A DNA stretch of 64,000 bases, from assembly GCF_034351645.1 (NCBI RefSeq), contig NZ_CP133782.1, positions 1,679,001 through 1,743,000 of the forward strand. Reading direction: 5' to 3'. The translations under genes and the position numbers were made by a program. Under the pieces are notes generated by a model that searched no databases, had not been told where the DNA came from, and saw only the letters and a list, made by a program, of their open reading frames with translations. This stretch comes from Pseudomonas sp. DC1.2. Lineage in GTDB: Bacteria; Pseudomonadota; Gammaproteobacteria; Pseudomonadales; Pseudomonadaceae. Below are positions 54,337 to 63,700 of this stretch, piece after piece; positions within the stretch are counted from its first letter, which is position 1; each line of letters begins with the position of its first letter.

Positions 54337-54720
54337 TTGGACAAGAACATGAAAATCCTCATCGTTGATGACTTCTCAACGATGCGGCGGATCATTAAAA
54401 ACCTGTTGCGTGACCTTGGGTTCACCAACACGGTCGAGGCTGACGATGGCATTACTGCCATTCCGGTTCTCAACAGCGGGAGCATCGACTTTCTGGTAAC
54501 GGACTGGAACATGCCTGGCATGACCGGTATCGATCTGCTGCGTCATGTACGTGCCGATGAAAAGCTCAAGCACCTGCCGGTGCTGATGGTGACCGCTGAA
54601 GCCAAGCGCGAGCAGATCATCGAAGCGGCCCAGGCCGGTGTTAACGGCTATGTGGTCAAACCCTTCACGGCCCAGGCGTTGAAAGACAAAATCGAGAAAA
54701 TTTTCGAACGCATCGGTTGA
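54337..54720 (+). CDS. cheY: CheY, chemotaxis response regulator
   Basis: 127 residues from TTG 54337, which has GGAGG six bases upstream; the ATG at 54349 ([10 protein letters not shown]) would give 123. Receiver fold only: [24 protein letters not shown] with phospho-Asp, TAEAKRE, and KPFTAQ with the conserved Lys. Phosphorylated by CheA, binds FliM to reverse rotation. Followed by cheZ 22 bases on. Confidence 0.95.
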   Translation: MDKNMKILIVDDFSTMRRIIKNLLRDLGFTNTVEADDGITAIPVLNSGSIDFLVTDWNMPGMTGIDLLRHVRADEKLKHLPVLMVTAEAKREQIIEAAQAGVNGYVVKPFTAQALKDKIEKIFERIG

Positions 54721-54742
54721 GAAACTGCGCCACGGGGGAGCT

Positions 54743-55531
54743 ATGGAGCATAACGAATCTTCACAGGGCGATTTTGAATCGACCCTGAAAAAACATGCGC
54801 GCGAACTGGTCGACAGCCTTGAAAAAGGTAAATTCGGCGATGCTGTGCAACTGATCCATGAGCTCAATCAGACCCGTGACCGAGGCCTGTATCAGGAAGT
54901 GGGTAAGCTCACTCGTGAGCTGCATAGCGCGATTGTCAATTTTCAGATCGATCCGCACATGCCGCAAGCCGAGGAAGTGTCACAGATCACGGACGCCACC
55001 GAGCGTTTGGGTTACGTGGTCAAGCTGACTGAGGCCGCCGCTAACCGCACCATGGACCTGGTGGAAAACGCCACGCCGCTGGTCAATGGTCTGAGCCAGG
55101 AAGCTCAGGCGTTGAGCACCGACTGGGGACGGTTCATGCGTCGCGAAGTCGGGGCCGAAGAGTTCCGCGAGCTGGCTCGGCGAGTCGACGGTTTCCTGAC
55201 ACGCAGCAGCGAAGACAATCGCGTGGTGTCGAGCAACCTCAACGACATTCTGCTGGCCCAGGATTACCAGGACCTCACCGGTCAAGTGATCAAGCGCGTC
55301 ACCCAACTGGTCACCGAAGTCGAAAGTAATTTGCTCAAACTGGTGCTCATGGCAAGTCAGGTAGACCGCTTTGCGGGCATCGAACATGACCGTGATGCGA
55401 TGCTGGCTGAAAAAGATCCACAAAAACATCTCTCTCAGGGTGAAGGTCCGCAGATTCATGCCGATAAAAGAGAAGACGTTGTGTCCGGTCAGGACGATGT
55501 GGACGATTTGCTTTCCAGCCTTGGATTTTAG
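54743..55531 (+). CDS. cheZ: CheZ, CheY-P phosphatase
   Basis: 262 residues. Long helical hairpin with the catalytic region (LLAQDYQDLTGQVIKRV, containing the conserved Gln) and the C-terminal CheY-binding peptide (QDDVDDLLSSLGF, residues ~250-262). ATG after GGGGGAG. Within the che operon. Confidence 0.94.
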   Translation: MEHNESSQGDFESTLKKHARELVDSLEKGKFGDAVQLIHELNQTRDRGLYQEVGKLTRELHSAIVNFQIDPHMPQAEEVSQITDATERLGYVVKLTEAAANRTMDLVENATPLVNGLSQEAQALSTDWGRFMRREVGAEEFRELARRVDGFLTRSSEDNRVVSSNLNDILLAQDYQDLTGQVIKRVTQLVTEVESNLLKLVLMASQVDRFAGIEHDRDAMLAEKDPQKHLSQGEGPQIHADKREDVVSGQDDVDDLLSSLGF

Positions 55532-55560
55532 GTTTTTAAACCTGTAGGAGCACCCCATAC

Positions 55561-57807
55561 ATGAGCTTCGGCGCCGATGAAGAGATCCTTCAGGATTTCC
55601 TGGTTGAGGCCGGCGAGATTCTAGAGCTACTGTCCGAACAACTGGTCGAACTTGAAAGCCGACCGGATGATGCAGACTTGCTCAATGCAATTTTTCGCGG
55701 TTTTCACACTGTAAAAGGGGGCGCCGGCTTCCTCCAGCTCAACGAGCTGGTGGAGTGCTGTCACATCGCCGAGAACGTGTTCGATATCCTGCGCAAGGGT
55801 GAACGTCGCGTCGACTCGGAACTGATGGATGTGGTTCTCGAAGCACTGGATGCGGTGAACGGCATGTTCACTGAAGTCCGCGAGCGCGGCCCGATCACGG
55901 CCGCCACTCCAGAGTTGCTTGCAGCGTTGGCCCGTCTGGCCGAGCCGCAAAGCGCCGACGAAGTAGCACCTGTTGCCCACGTGGCCGAAGAACCGGTGGC
56001 CGAAAGCGAATCAGGTGACATCACTGATAACGAATTCGAACAACTGCTGGACTCGCTGAACGCCGTCAAGGCCCAGGCCGAGGCCCCGACAGCTGCGCCA
56101 ACCCCCGCCAGCGCCGAGGTGGGTAGCGACGAAATCACTGATGCCGAGTTCGAGTCGTTGCTCGATCAACTGCACGGTAAAGGCCAGTTCGCTGTCGATG
56201 CGGTGACCGCACCTGCTGCGCCTGTCGCCTCCGCGCCGAAAGTGGCAGGCGACAGTTCGGACATCACCGACGACGAATTCGAGGCATTGCTCGATCAGCT
56301 GCATGGCAAGGGCAACTTTGCCGTGGAGGCGCTGGAGTCGGCGATTGCTTCGGCTCCGACACCGGCTGCGCCAACCGCCAAAGCGGCGGGCGGCGATCTG
56401 ATCACCGACCACGAATTCGAGTCGCTGCTCGACGAATTGCACGGTAAAGGCAAGTTCACTGAGGTAGGCACCGGTTCTGCGTCGTCTTCGGTGGCGGCTC
56501 CAGTGGCCAAGGCGCCTGCGCCGAAACCCGTGGCCAAAGCGCCTGAGCCTAAAGCCGAGGCGCCGAAACCGGCCGCTGCTGCTCCGGCACCTGCCCGCGC
56601 TCCCGCCACGCCGTCACCGGAAAAACCGGCCAGTGAAGCCGAGACCACCGTGCGGGTTGATACCGCGCGTCTCGACGAAATCATGAACATGGTTGGCGAG
56701 CTGGTACTGGTGCGTAACCGCTTGGTACGCCTGGGCCTCAACAGCGGCGACGAAGCCATGTCCAAGGCTGTGTCGAACCTTGATGTGGTCACGGCTGACC
56801 TGCAAACCGCGGTGATGAAAACCCGGATGCAACCGATCAAGAAGGTCTTCGGGCGCTTCCCGCGTCTGGTTCGCGACCTGGCCCGCCAGCTCAAGAAAGA
56901 GATCAACCTGGAGCTGGTCGGCGAAGAAACCGACCTCGACAAGAACCTCGTCGAGGCCCTGGCCGACCCGCTGGTCCACTTGGTGCGCAACGCGGTCGAC
57001 CATGGCATCGAGTCGCCGGAAGAGCGCGAAGAGTCTGGCAAGGCTCGCGGTGGCAAGGTGATCCTGGCTGCCGAACAGGAAGGCGACCATATCCTGCTGT
57101 CGATTTCCGATGACGGCAAAGGCATGGACCCGCACGTCTTGCGTGCCATCGCGGTAAAACGCGGGGTGATGGACAAGGATGCGGCAGATCGGTTGAGCGA
57201 TACCGAGTGCTACAACCTGATTTTCGCACCGGGCTTTTCGACCAAAACCGAGATATCCGATGTGTCCGGTCGTGGCGTGGGCATGGATGTGGTGAAAACC
57301 AAGATTTCCCAGCTCAACGGTTCGATCAACATCTACTCGACCAAGGGCCAGGGTTCGAAGATCGTCATCAAGGTGCCACTGACCCTGGCGATCATGCCGA
57401 CGCTGATGGTCATGCTCGGCAACCAAGCGTTTGCGTTCCCTCTGGTGAACGTCAACGAGATCTTCCACCTCGACCTGTCACGCACCAACGTGGTGGACGG
57501 TCAGGAAGTGGTGATCGTGCGGGACAAGGCACTGCCGTTGTTCTACCTCAAACGCTGGCTGGTCAGCTCCGCGGCTCACGAAGAGCAGCGCGAGGGCCAT
57601 GTGGTGATCCTTTCGGTGGGCACTCAGCGGATCGGTTTTGTCGTCGATCAACTGGTCGGCCAGGAAGAAGTGGTCATCAAGCCATTGGGCAAAATGCTCC
57701 AGGGAACCCCGGGCATGTCCGGCGCCACCATCACCGGTGACGGCCGTATTGCACTGATTCTGGATGTCCCGAGCATGCTCAAGCGTTACGCCGCACGGCG
57801 TATTTGA
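55561..57807 (+). CDS. cheA: CheA, chemotaxis histidine kinase
   Basis: 748 residues. P1 (Hpt) with phospho-His49 in [10 protein letters not shown]; a long Ala/Pro-rich linker with four repeats of the form ITDxEFExLLDxLHGKG (see 56014-56460), in place of an ordinary P2; P3 dimerisation ([19 protein letters not shown]); P4 kinase with N box [18 protein letters not shown] and [11 protein letters not shown]5 CheW-like at the end. Phosphorylates CheY and CheB. Long for the family mainly because of the linker. Confidence 0.96.
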   Translation: MSFGADEEILQDFLVEAGEILELLSEQLVELESRPDDADLLNAIFRGFHTVKGGAGFLQLNELVECCHIAENVFDILRKGERRVDSELMDVVLEALDAVNGMFTEVRERGPITAATPELLAALARLAEPQSADEVAPVAHVAEEPVAESESGDITDNEFEQLLDSLNAVKAQAEAPTAAPTPASAEVGSDEITDAEFESLLDQLHGKGQFAVDAVTAPAAPVASAPKVAGDSSDITDDEFEALLDQLHGKGNFAVEALESAIASAPTPAAPTAKAAGGDLITDHEFESLLDELHGKGKFTEVGTGSASSSVAAPVAKAPAPKPVAKAPEPKAEAPKPAAAAPAPARAPATPSPEKPASEAETTVRVDTARLDEIMNMVGELVLVRNRLVRLGLNSGDEAMSKAVSNLDVVTADLQTAVMKTRMQPIKKVFGRFPRLVRDLARQLKKEINLELVGEETDLDKNLVEALADPLVHLVRNAVDHGIESPEEREESGKARGGKVILAAEQEGDHILLSISDDGKGMDPHVLRAIAVKRGVMDKDAADRLSDTECYNLIFAPGFSTKTEISDVSGRGVGMDVVKTKISQLNGSINIYSTKGQGSKIVIKVPLTLAIMPTLMVMLGNQAFAFPLVNVNEIFHLDLSRTNVVDGQEVVIVRDKALPLFYLKRWLVSSAAHEEQREGHVVILSVGTQRIGFVVDQLVGQEEVVIKPLGKMLQGTPGMSGATITGDGRIALILDVPSMLKRYAARRI
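56014..56460 (+). repeat. Four tandem repeats in the CheA linker
   Basis: Units begin near 56014, 56128, 56260 and 56395, 114-135 bases apart. Each encodes I-T-D-x-E-F-E-x-L-L-D-x-L, and the last three continue HGKG. Spacers are Ala/Pro-rich. Confidence 0.9.
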
Positions 57808-57856
57808 TTCTGGTGGGGCGGGGCGACTGAGCCTCGCTCCGTCTAACGGAGTGTTT

Positions 57857-59002
57857 ATGGTAGTCAAAGTCCTGGTGGTGGACGATTCGGGGTTTTTCCG
57901 CCGCCGCGTCTCGGAAATTCTTTCAGCGGATTCGAATATCCAGGTTGTCGGTACGGCAACCAACGGAAAAGAGGCGATCGATCAGGCGCTGGCCCTCAAG
58001 CCAGACGTGATCACCATGGACTACGAGATGCCGATGATGGATGGCATCACGGCGGTGCGGCACATCATGCAGCGCTGCCCGACACCGGTCTTGATGTTCT
58101 CTTCGCTGACGCACGAAGGCGCCCGGGTCACCCTGGATGCGCTGGACGCTGGTGCGGTGGATTTCCTGCCGAAGAATTTCGAAGACATCTCGCGTAACCC
58201 GGAGAAGGTCAAGCAACTGCTGTGCGAGAAGATTCTGAGTATTTCGCGCAGTAACCGTCGCGCCAGTACCTACAGCGCCCCGGCCCCAGCGCATGTGCCC
58301 GCTCCAGCGCCGGCGCCTTCGAGCACCAGCAGTTACGTCAGCACCGCGCCGGCACGTCCGGCACCCGCACCGATCCCGGCGCGCATGCCTGCACATGCTC
58401 CAGCGTCGTCAGGTTCCTTGTCGCACGCGCCAAAACGCAAAGCCTACAAGCTGGTCGCCATCGGCACGTCCACTGGCGGCCCGGTCGCGCTGCAACGGGT
58501 GCTGACCCAATTACCGGCCAACTTCCCGGCGCCAATTGTGTTGATCCAGCACATGCCGGCTGCTTTCACCAAGGCCTTTGCCGAGCGTCTGGACAAGCTG
58601 TGCCGCATCAGCGTCAAGGAAGCCGAGGACGGTGACATCTTGCGTCCGGGGCTGGCACTGCTGGCACCGGGTGGCAAACAGATGATGATCGATGGCCGTG
58701 GCGCGGTGAAAATCCTGCCCGGTGACGAGCGTCTGAATTACAAGCCTTGCGTAGACATCACCTTTGGCTCGGCCGCTAAATCCTACGGCGACAAAGTTCT
58801 GGCGGTGGTGTTGACCGGCATGGGCGCCGACGGTCGCGAAGGCGCGCGTCTGCTCAAGCAGGGCGGTAGCGCAATCTGGGCTCAGGATGAAGCCAGTTGC
58901 GTGATCTACGGCATGCCGATGGCCATCGTCAAAGCCGACCTCGCGGACGCGATTTACAGCCTGGACGATATCGGCAAGCACTTGGTCGAGGCGTGTCTCT
59001 GA
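57857..59002 (+). CDS. cheB: CheB, chemoreceptor methylesterase
   Basis: 381 residues. Receiver domain ([26 protein letters not shown]), an Ala/Pro-rich linker of about 60 residues, and the methylesterase domain with the catalytic Ser in AIGTSTGGP, His in LIQHMP and Asp in [13 protein letters not shown] 57857 has CGGAG upstream; the frame is open to 57764. The stop overlaps motC. Confidence 0.95.
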   Translation: MVVKVLVVDDSGFFRRRVSEILSADSNIQVVGTATNGKEAIDQALALKPDVITMDYEMPMMDGITAVRHIMQRCPTPVLMFSSLTHEGARVTLDALDAGAVDFLPKNFEDISRNPEKVKQLLCEKILSISRSNRRASTYSAPAPAHVPAPAPAPSSTSSYVSTAPARPAPAPIPARMPAHAPASSGSLSHAPKRKAYKLVAIGTSTGGPVALQRVLTQLPANFPAPIVLIQHMPAAFTKAFAERLDKLCRISVKEAEDGDILRPGLALLAPGGKQMMIDGRGAVKILPGDERLNYKPCVDITFGSAAKSYGDKVLAVVLTGMGADGREGARLLKQGGSAIWAQDEASCVIYGMPMAIVKADLADAIYSLDDIGKHLVEACL

Positions 59003-59742
59003 TGGATGTGCTCAGCCTTATCGGGATCATCATGGCGTTTGTCGCCATCATTGGCGGCAACTACCTTGAAGGCGGTCACCTCGGCGCTCTGGCTAATGGC
59101 CCGGCGGCGTTGATCGTACTCGGTGGGACTGTCGGTGCGGCGCTGTTGCAATCGCCGATGAGCGCTTTCAAGCGCGCCATGCAGATTCTTGCCTGGATCC
59201 TGTTTCCACCGCGTGTGGATTTGGCCGGGGGCATTGATCGGGTGGTGAACTGGAGCCTGACCGCGCGCAAGGAAGGTTTGCTTGGGCTTGAAGGCGTGGC
59301 CGATGCCGAACCTGACAGTTACTCGCGCAAAGGCCTGCAATTGCTGGTGGACGGCGCTGAACCGGAAGCGATTCGCAGCATCCTGGAAGTTGATTTCTAT
59401 ACCCAGGAAAGCCGCGACATCGAAGCCGCGAAAGTCTTTGAAAGCATGGGCGGTTATGCACCGACCATTGGCATCATCGGCGCCGTGATGGGCCTGATTC
59501 ACGTCATGGGCAACCTCGGCGATCCGTCCCAACTGGGCAGCGGTATTGCTGTGGCGTTTGTGGCCACCATTTACGGTGTGGCCAGCGCCAACCTGGTGTT
59601 GCTGCCAGTAGCGTCCAAACTCAAGTCCATCGCGTTGCGTCAGTCGCGTTATCGCGAAATGTTGTTGGAAGGGATTCTGTCGATCGCCGAAGGTGAAAAC
59701 CCTCGCTCCATTGAGTTGAAGCTTCAGGGCTTCATGGACTAA
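59002..59742 (+). CDS. motC: MotC, second stator MotA-like subunit
   Basis: 246 residues. Four membrane helices; starts [19 protein letters not shown], with PTIGIIGAVMGLIHVMGNL typical of the second stator pair. ATG overlaps the cheB stop (TGATG). Uses ion flow with MotD to turn the motor, important for swarming in P. aeruginosa. Confidence 0.94.
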   Translation: MDVLSLIGIIMAFVAIIGGNYLEGGHLGALANGPAALIVLGGTVGAALLQSPMSAFKRAMQILAWILFPPRVDLAGGIDRVVNWSLTARKEGLLGLEGVADAEPDSYSRKGLQLLVDGAEPEAIRSILEVDFYTQESRDIEAAKVFESMGGYAPTIGIIGAVMGLIHVMGNLGDPSQLGSGIAVAFVATIYGVASANLVLLPVASKLKSIALRQSRYREMLLEGILSIAEGENPRSIELKLQGFMD

Positions 59743-59754
59743 GGGAATAACCTC

Positions 59755-60645
59755 ATGGCTCGTCGTCGCCAACCTGAAGAACACGTCAATCACGAACGCT
59801 GGCTGGTGTCCTATGCCGACTTCATCACGTTGCTGTTTGCGTTCTTCGTGGTGATGTACTCGATCTCTTCAATCAACGAAGGCAAGTACAAAGTGGTTTC
59901 GGAAGCATTGATTGGTGTATTCACTGATTCGGATCGCGCGCTCAAACCGATCCCCATTGGTGACGAACGACCGAAGACGGTGACCCCGGCCCAACCGCTG
60001 GTTCAGGACAGCGAGCAGATCGACGCGGGTATTGCCGGTGGCAGCGACCCGCTCAAAAGCATTGCCGACGACATCAGTGCCGCGTTCGGTGACCTGATCA
60101 GTTCCAATCAGATGACCGTGCGCGGCAACGAACTGTGGGTTGAAATCGAGCTCAACTCCAGTCTGTTATTCGGCAGCGGCGACGCCATGCCCAGCGACAC
60201 CGCTTTTAATATCATCGACAAGGTTGCGGCGATCCTCAAACCGTTCGACAACCCGATTCACGTTGAAGGCTTTACCGACGATCAACCGATTCGTACCTCA
60301 CAGTTCCCGACCAACTGGGAGCTGTCATCGGCTCGCTCGTCGAGCATTGTGCGCATGTTGGCGATGCAGGGCGTGAACCCTGGGCGTTTGGCCTCGGTCG
60401 GTTACGGGGAGTTTCAACCGGTGGCTAATAACGCCACCGCCGAAGGTCGGGCGCGCAACCGTCGCGTTGTGCTGGTGGTGTCGCGAAACCTTGATGTACG
60501 CCGCAGCCTCACGGGCACTGGGACCGCGAATGCGCGCCCGGACGCCGCATTGAAGCGTGCTGGCACACAAACTGCACCGGCACCGGTCAAGTCGCCGGGA
60601 CGAGAGAGCGCCGTCAATTCTCCGTCACCCGCATTAATACGTTGA
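59755..60645 (+). CDS. motD: MotD, second stator MotB-like subunit
   Basis: 296 residues. One membrane helix (WLVSYADFITLLFAFFVVMYS) with the ion-binding Asp22, then an OmpA-like peptidoglycan domain (HVEGFTDDQPI, NWELSSARSSSIVRML). C-terminal ~50 residues are Ala/Pro/Arg-rich. 12 bases after motC. Confidence 0.94.
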   Translation: MARRRQPEEHVNHERWLVSYADFITLLFAFFVVMYSISSINEGKYKVVSEALIGVFTDSDRALKPIPIGDERPKTVTPAQPLVQDSEQIDAGIAGGSDPLKSIADDISAAFGDLISSNQMTVRGNELWVEIELNSSLLFGSGDAMPSDTAFNIIDKVAAILKPFDNPIHVEGFTDDQPIRTSQFPTNWELSSARSSSIVRMLAMQGVNPGRLASVGYGEFQPVANNATAEGRARNRRVVLVVSRNLDVRRSLTGTGTANARPDAALKRAGTQTAPAPVKSPGRESAVNSPSPALIR

Positions 60646-60688
60646 GCTATTTCTCGGTTGAGCTAATCGATCGGGAGGAACAATCCGA

Positions 60689-61477
60689 ATGAGAGTCTGG
60701 GCAGTTGCCAATCAAAAGGGTGGTGTTGGTAAAACCACTTCCTCTATCGCTTTAGCCGGGTTGCTGGCCGAGGCGGGCAAGCGCGTGGTTGTGGTCGACC
60801 TCGATCCCCACGGCTCCATGACCAGTTATTTCGGTTACGACCCCGACAGCCTGGAACACAGCAGCTACGACCTGTTTTTGCACAAAGGCAGCGTGCCGCA
60901 GGGCTTGCCCGGTCAGTTGTTATTGCCGACCAGTCATGAACACATCTCCCTGTTGCCGTCGAGCACCGCACTGGCGACCCTTGAACGCCAGTCTCCGGGG
61001 CAGAGTGGGCTGGGTCTGGTAATCGCCAAGAGTCTGGCGCAATTGTGGCAAGACTTCGATTACGCGGTGATCGACAGCCCGCCGTTGCTCGGTGTGTTGA
61101 TGGTCAACGCCTTGGCCGCAAGCCAGCAGTTGGTGATTCCGGTGCAGACCGAACACCTGGCGGTCAAAGGCCTGGAGCGCATGGTTAACACCTTGGCGAT
61201 GATCAACCGCTCACGCAAACAGGCACTGCCGTTCACCATCGTGCCGACCTTGTTCGACCGCCGCACACAAGCTTCTCTCGGTACGCTGCGAGTGCTGCGT
61301 GACATGTACCCGGAGGATATCTGGCAAGGCTACATCCCCGTGGACACTCGCTTGCGCGACGCCAGCCGGGCCGGTGTCACGCCTTCGCAGTTCGACGGCA
61401 AGAGCCGTGGGGTGCTCGCGTACCGGGCGCTGCTCAAACATTTGCTGGCCGCTCAACTTGTACCGCAGGTGGCCTGA
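60689..61477 (+). CDS. parC: ParC, ParA-like ATPase of chemotaxis arrays
   Basis: 262 residues. Walker A NQKGGVGKTTSSIALAGLLA and DLDPHGSMTSYFGYD. ParC recruits chemotaxis arrays to the pole in Vibrio and Pseudomonas; assignment here is from position between motD and cheW. GGGAGGAA before ATG. Confidence 0.85.
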   Translation: MRVWAVANQKGGVGKTTSSIALAGLLAEAGKRVVVVDLDPHGSMTSYFGYDPDSLEHSSYDLFLHKGSVPQGLPGQLLLPTSHEHISLLPSSTALATLERQSPGQSGLGLVIAKSLAQLWQDFDYAVIDSPPLLGVLMVNALAASQQLVIPVQTEHLAVKGLERMVNTLAMINRSRKQALPFTIVPTLFDRRTQASLGTLRVLRDMYPEDIWQGYIPVDTRLRDASRAGVTPSQFDGKSRGVLAYRALLKHLLAAQLVPQVA

Positions 61478-61478
61478 C

Positions 61479-62369
61479 GTGAACCGCCCGGTAAAAATCA
61501 CCTCGCGTCCGCAACTGGCGCTCCAGTCTTATCTGGACAGCTTGCTGCAAGACGCTACCGAAGAATTGTCGGTGGAAATCCAAGCGCGTCCTCCGGTTGT
61601 AGAGGCCGTGGCAGTTGCTGAAATTGTCGATGCTGAAGGTGCGCTGGATGAGTTCCAGGCTGCCGTGCTCGAAGAACAGGCCCGCGATGCGCGTCAGCAC
61701 GCTAGCGCTGCACCAGCGGTGGTGGCGGTTACGAATTCGCCGTTGGCGGTGATCGAAGCCCCGGCGCCGATCCTGGCTTCGGTATCGACCCTCGCGCCCC
61801 TGCTGCAAGCGCTGGTGCCGCCGGTCGTTGAAGTTCACCTGCCGCCGAGTAACACACCGCCGCCGGTGGAAACCGATGGTCGGCCGTCCTGGGCGGCCGA
61901 ACCGTTCGAGTGCCTGTTGTTCGACGTTGCCGGGCTGACATTGGCGGTGCCTTTGGTGTGCCTGGGCTCGATTTACTCACTGGCCGGCCATGAGCTGACG
62001 CCATTGTTCGGCCAACCGGAGTGGTTCCTCGGGATTCTGCCGAGCCAGGCCGGCAATCTGAAAGTATTGGATACCGCGCGTTGGGTCATGCCAGACCGCT
62101 ACCGCGACGACTTCCGTCAGGGACTGCAATACATTATTTCGGTTCAGGGCTACGAGTGGGGGCTGGCGGTGCATCAGGTCAGCCGCTCGTTACGCCTGGA
62201 CCCGAACGAAATCAAATGGCGCAGCCACCGTGGTCAACGACCCTGGTTGGCGGGCACGGTGATTGAGCACATGTGTGCTTTGCTGGACGTGTCCGAACTG
62301 GCCGAATTGATTGCCAGCGGCGGGGCCAAACACATGAACCTCGCCAAGCCGGCGCACAAACCGACATAA
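61479..62369 (+). CDS. parP: ParP-like CheW-domain protein
   Basis: 296 residues, GTG start one base after the parC stop (frame open to 61299). N-terminal ~140 residues low-complexity Ala/Pro/Val; C-terminal CheW-like domain (FECLLFDVAGLTLAVPLVCLGSIYSL, WFLGILPSQAGNLKVLDTARWV). Matches ParP, which binds CheA and ParC at the array. Confidence 0.85.
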   Translation: MNRPVKITSRPQLALQSYLDSLLQDATEELSVEIQARPPVVEAVAVAEIVDAEGALDEFQAAVLEEQARDARQHASAAPAVVAVTNSPLAVIEAPAPILASVSTLAPLLQALVPPVVEVHLPPSNTPPPVETDGRPSWAAEPFECLLFDVAGLTLAVPLVCLGSIYSLAGHELTPLFGQPEWFLGILPSQAGNLKVLDTARWVMPDRYRDDFRQGLQYIISVQGYEWGLAVHQVSRSLRLDPNEIKWRSHRGQRPWLAGTVIEHMCALLDVSELAELIASGGAKHMNLAKPAHKPT

Positions 62370-62391
62370 CAGCTGCATCACAGACACGTGA

Positions 62392-62407
62392 CGGCACATG
62401 GATTGCC
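62392..62407 (+). promoter_or_regulatory. Candidate sigma-54 element or hairpin before cheW
   Basis: CGGCAC-N5-TTGC with exact spacing, but the same bases form a 7-bp inverted repeat (GACGGCA/TGCCGTC, 62390-62410), so it could equally be a processing or attenuation hairpin in the 87-base gap before cheW. Confidence 0.35.
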
Positions 62408-62456
62408 GTCGCACAGAACACATACCGCCAAGGGCGGTTTTTCGAGGGGTCAGGGT

Positions 62457-62942
62457 ATGAATGATAAGGCGTCGTCTGCAAAGGGTTCCGAAGATCCGAT
62501 CCTGCAATGGGTAACCTTCAAGCTGGACAATGAAACCTACGGCATCAATGTGATGCGCGTTCAGGAAGTCCTGCGCTACACCGAAATCGCCCCGGTCCCC
62601 GGTGCCCCGAGCTACGTGCTGGGCATCATCAACCTGCGCGGTAACGTGGTCACCGTGATCGACACCCGTCAGCGCTTCGGCCTGATGAATGCCGAAATCA
62701 GCGACAACACTCGTATCGTCATCATCGAGGCCGACAAGCAAGTGGTCGGGATCATGGTCGACAGCGTGGCTGAAGTGGTTTACCTGCGTCAGTCGGAAAT
62801 CGAAACCGCCCCGAACGTTGGTAACGAAGAGTCCGCCAAGTTCATTCAGGGTGTGTGCAACAAGAACAATGAACTGCTGATTCTCGTCGAGTTGGACAAG
62901 ATGATGAGCGAAGAAGAGTGGTCGGATCTGGAGAGCATCTGA
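62457..62942 (+). CDS. cheW: CheW, chemotaxis coupling protein
   Basis: 161 residues. Motifs LQWVTFKLDNETYGINVMRVQE, LGIINLRGNVVTVIDTR, and VDSVAEV. Joins CheA to receptors. ATG 62457 gives the usual start (MNDKASSAKG); the frame is open upstream to 62388. Confidence 0.95.
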   Translation: MNDKASSAKGSEDPILQWVTFKLDNETYGINVMRVQEVLRYTEIAPVPGAPSYVLGIINLRGNVVTVIDTRQRFGLMNAEISDNTRIVIIEADKQVVGIMVDSVAEVVYLRQSEIETAPNVGNEESAKFIQGVCNKNNELLILVELDKMMSEEEWSDLESI

Positions 62943-63335
62943 TTGATTCTTGAGGTTGCGGTCATTGTCCTGTTCCTCTTTTGGGCAGGCACTTTGGCGA
63001 TGTTCCTGGCGTACATTCGCGGCCAGCGGTTGATCGCCGCGCAGCAGGCCCAGGGCGATGCGCTGCGCGATCAGCGCATCAAAGACCTGGGCAAACGCGT
63101 CGATAACTATCAAAGCGGCAATGTGCGCATGGGTGAAGACCTGCACGAACTGCGCGCTGTGGTCGGGCCATTGCCGGACAAACTGGCTCAGCTTGAGCAA
63201 CGTGACCCGTCAAGCCTGTCGTTTGCCCAAGCGGCGCGACTGGTCGGGATGGGCGCCACCGTTGATGAGCTGACTCAGGCCTGCGGGTTGACCCAGGCTG
63301 AGGCGGAGTTGATGCGCAAGTTGCACAAGAACTGA
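62943..63335 (+). CDS. DUF2802 membrane protein
   Basis: 130 residues, TTG start directly after the cheW stop. One N-terminal membrane helix (AVIVLFLFWAGTLAMFLAY), a coiled coil, then an HTH-like end (LVGMGATVDELTQACGLTQAEAELM). Constant neighbour of cheW in Pseudomonas; role unknown, probably coupled to chemotaxis gene expression. Confidence 0.85.
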   Translation: MILEVAVIVLFLFWAGTLAMFLAYIRGQRLIAAQQAQGDALRDQRIKDLGKRVDNYQSGNVRMGEDLHELRAVVGPLPDKLAQLEQRDPSSLSFAQAARLVGMGATVDELTQACGLTQAEAELMRKLHKN

Positions 63336-63350
63336 CGCCTGTCAGAGATT

Positions 63351-63373
63351 GTTCCCACGCAGAGCGTGGGAAC
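63351..63373 (+). repeat. Palindromic repeat between convergent genes
   Basis: GTTCCCACGC and its exact complement around a three-base loop. Known Pseudomonas short palindrome type; by placement it may end transcripts from both sides. Confidence 0.8.
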
Positions 63374-63375
63374 GA

Positions 63376-63690
63376 TCAGTAGTCATCCCCGCGTTCTGTG
63401 ATGTCTTTCTCCGGCATGACCGCCTCCGGGTCCTGCCCCGCAGGAAACTTACCCTTCAGATTCCAGGCAAACGCAATGATCTCGGCGATCGTGCGGTACA
63501 ACTCTTCCGGAATACTGTCCCCAAGCTCCATCCTGGCCAGCAGTTTCACCAGCTCTGGGTTTTCGTAGATCGGTACTTCGCATTCGCGGGCAATCCGCAA
63601 AATCTCTTCCGCCAGTTCGTCGTCGCCTTTGGCGGTAAGGATCGGGGCGTGGTTGCCGTCGTATTTGAACGCTTTGTGGCAAGGCTGCAA
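63376..63690 (-). CDS. FlhB C-terminal-domain-like protein, 5' end apparently lost
   Basis: 104 residues from a TTG at 63690; no ATG exists before the in-frame stop at 63748-63750. The body (KYDGNHAPILTAKGDD, EVPIYENPELVKLLARMEL, IPEELYRTIAEIIAFAW) matches the FlhB cytoplasmic domain just after the NPTH region, as in the small FlhB paralogue (FlhX-type) found beside che genes in Pseudomonas. The residues before KYDG do not fit the usual start and the flanking DNA is AT-rich, so an original start was probably removed. Could be a fragment. Confidence 0.6.
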   Translation of the reverse strand: MQPCHKAFKYDGNHAPILTAKGDDELAEEILRIARECEVPIYENPELVKLLARMELGDSIPEELYRTIAEIIAFAWNLKGKFPAGQDPEAVMPEKDITERGDDY

Positions 63691-63700
63691 TCGAACTGAA

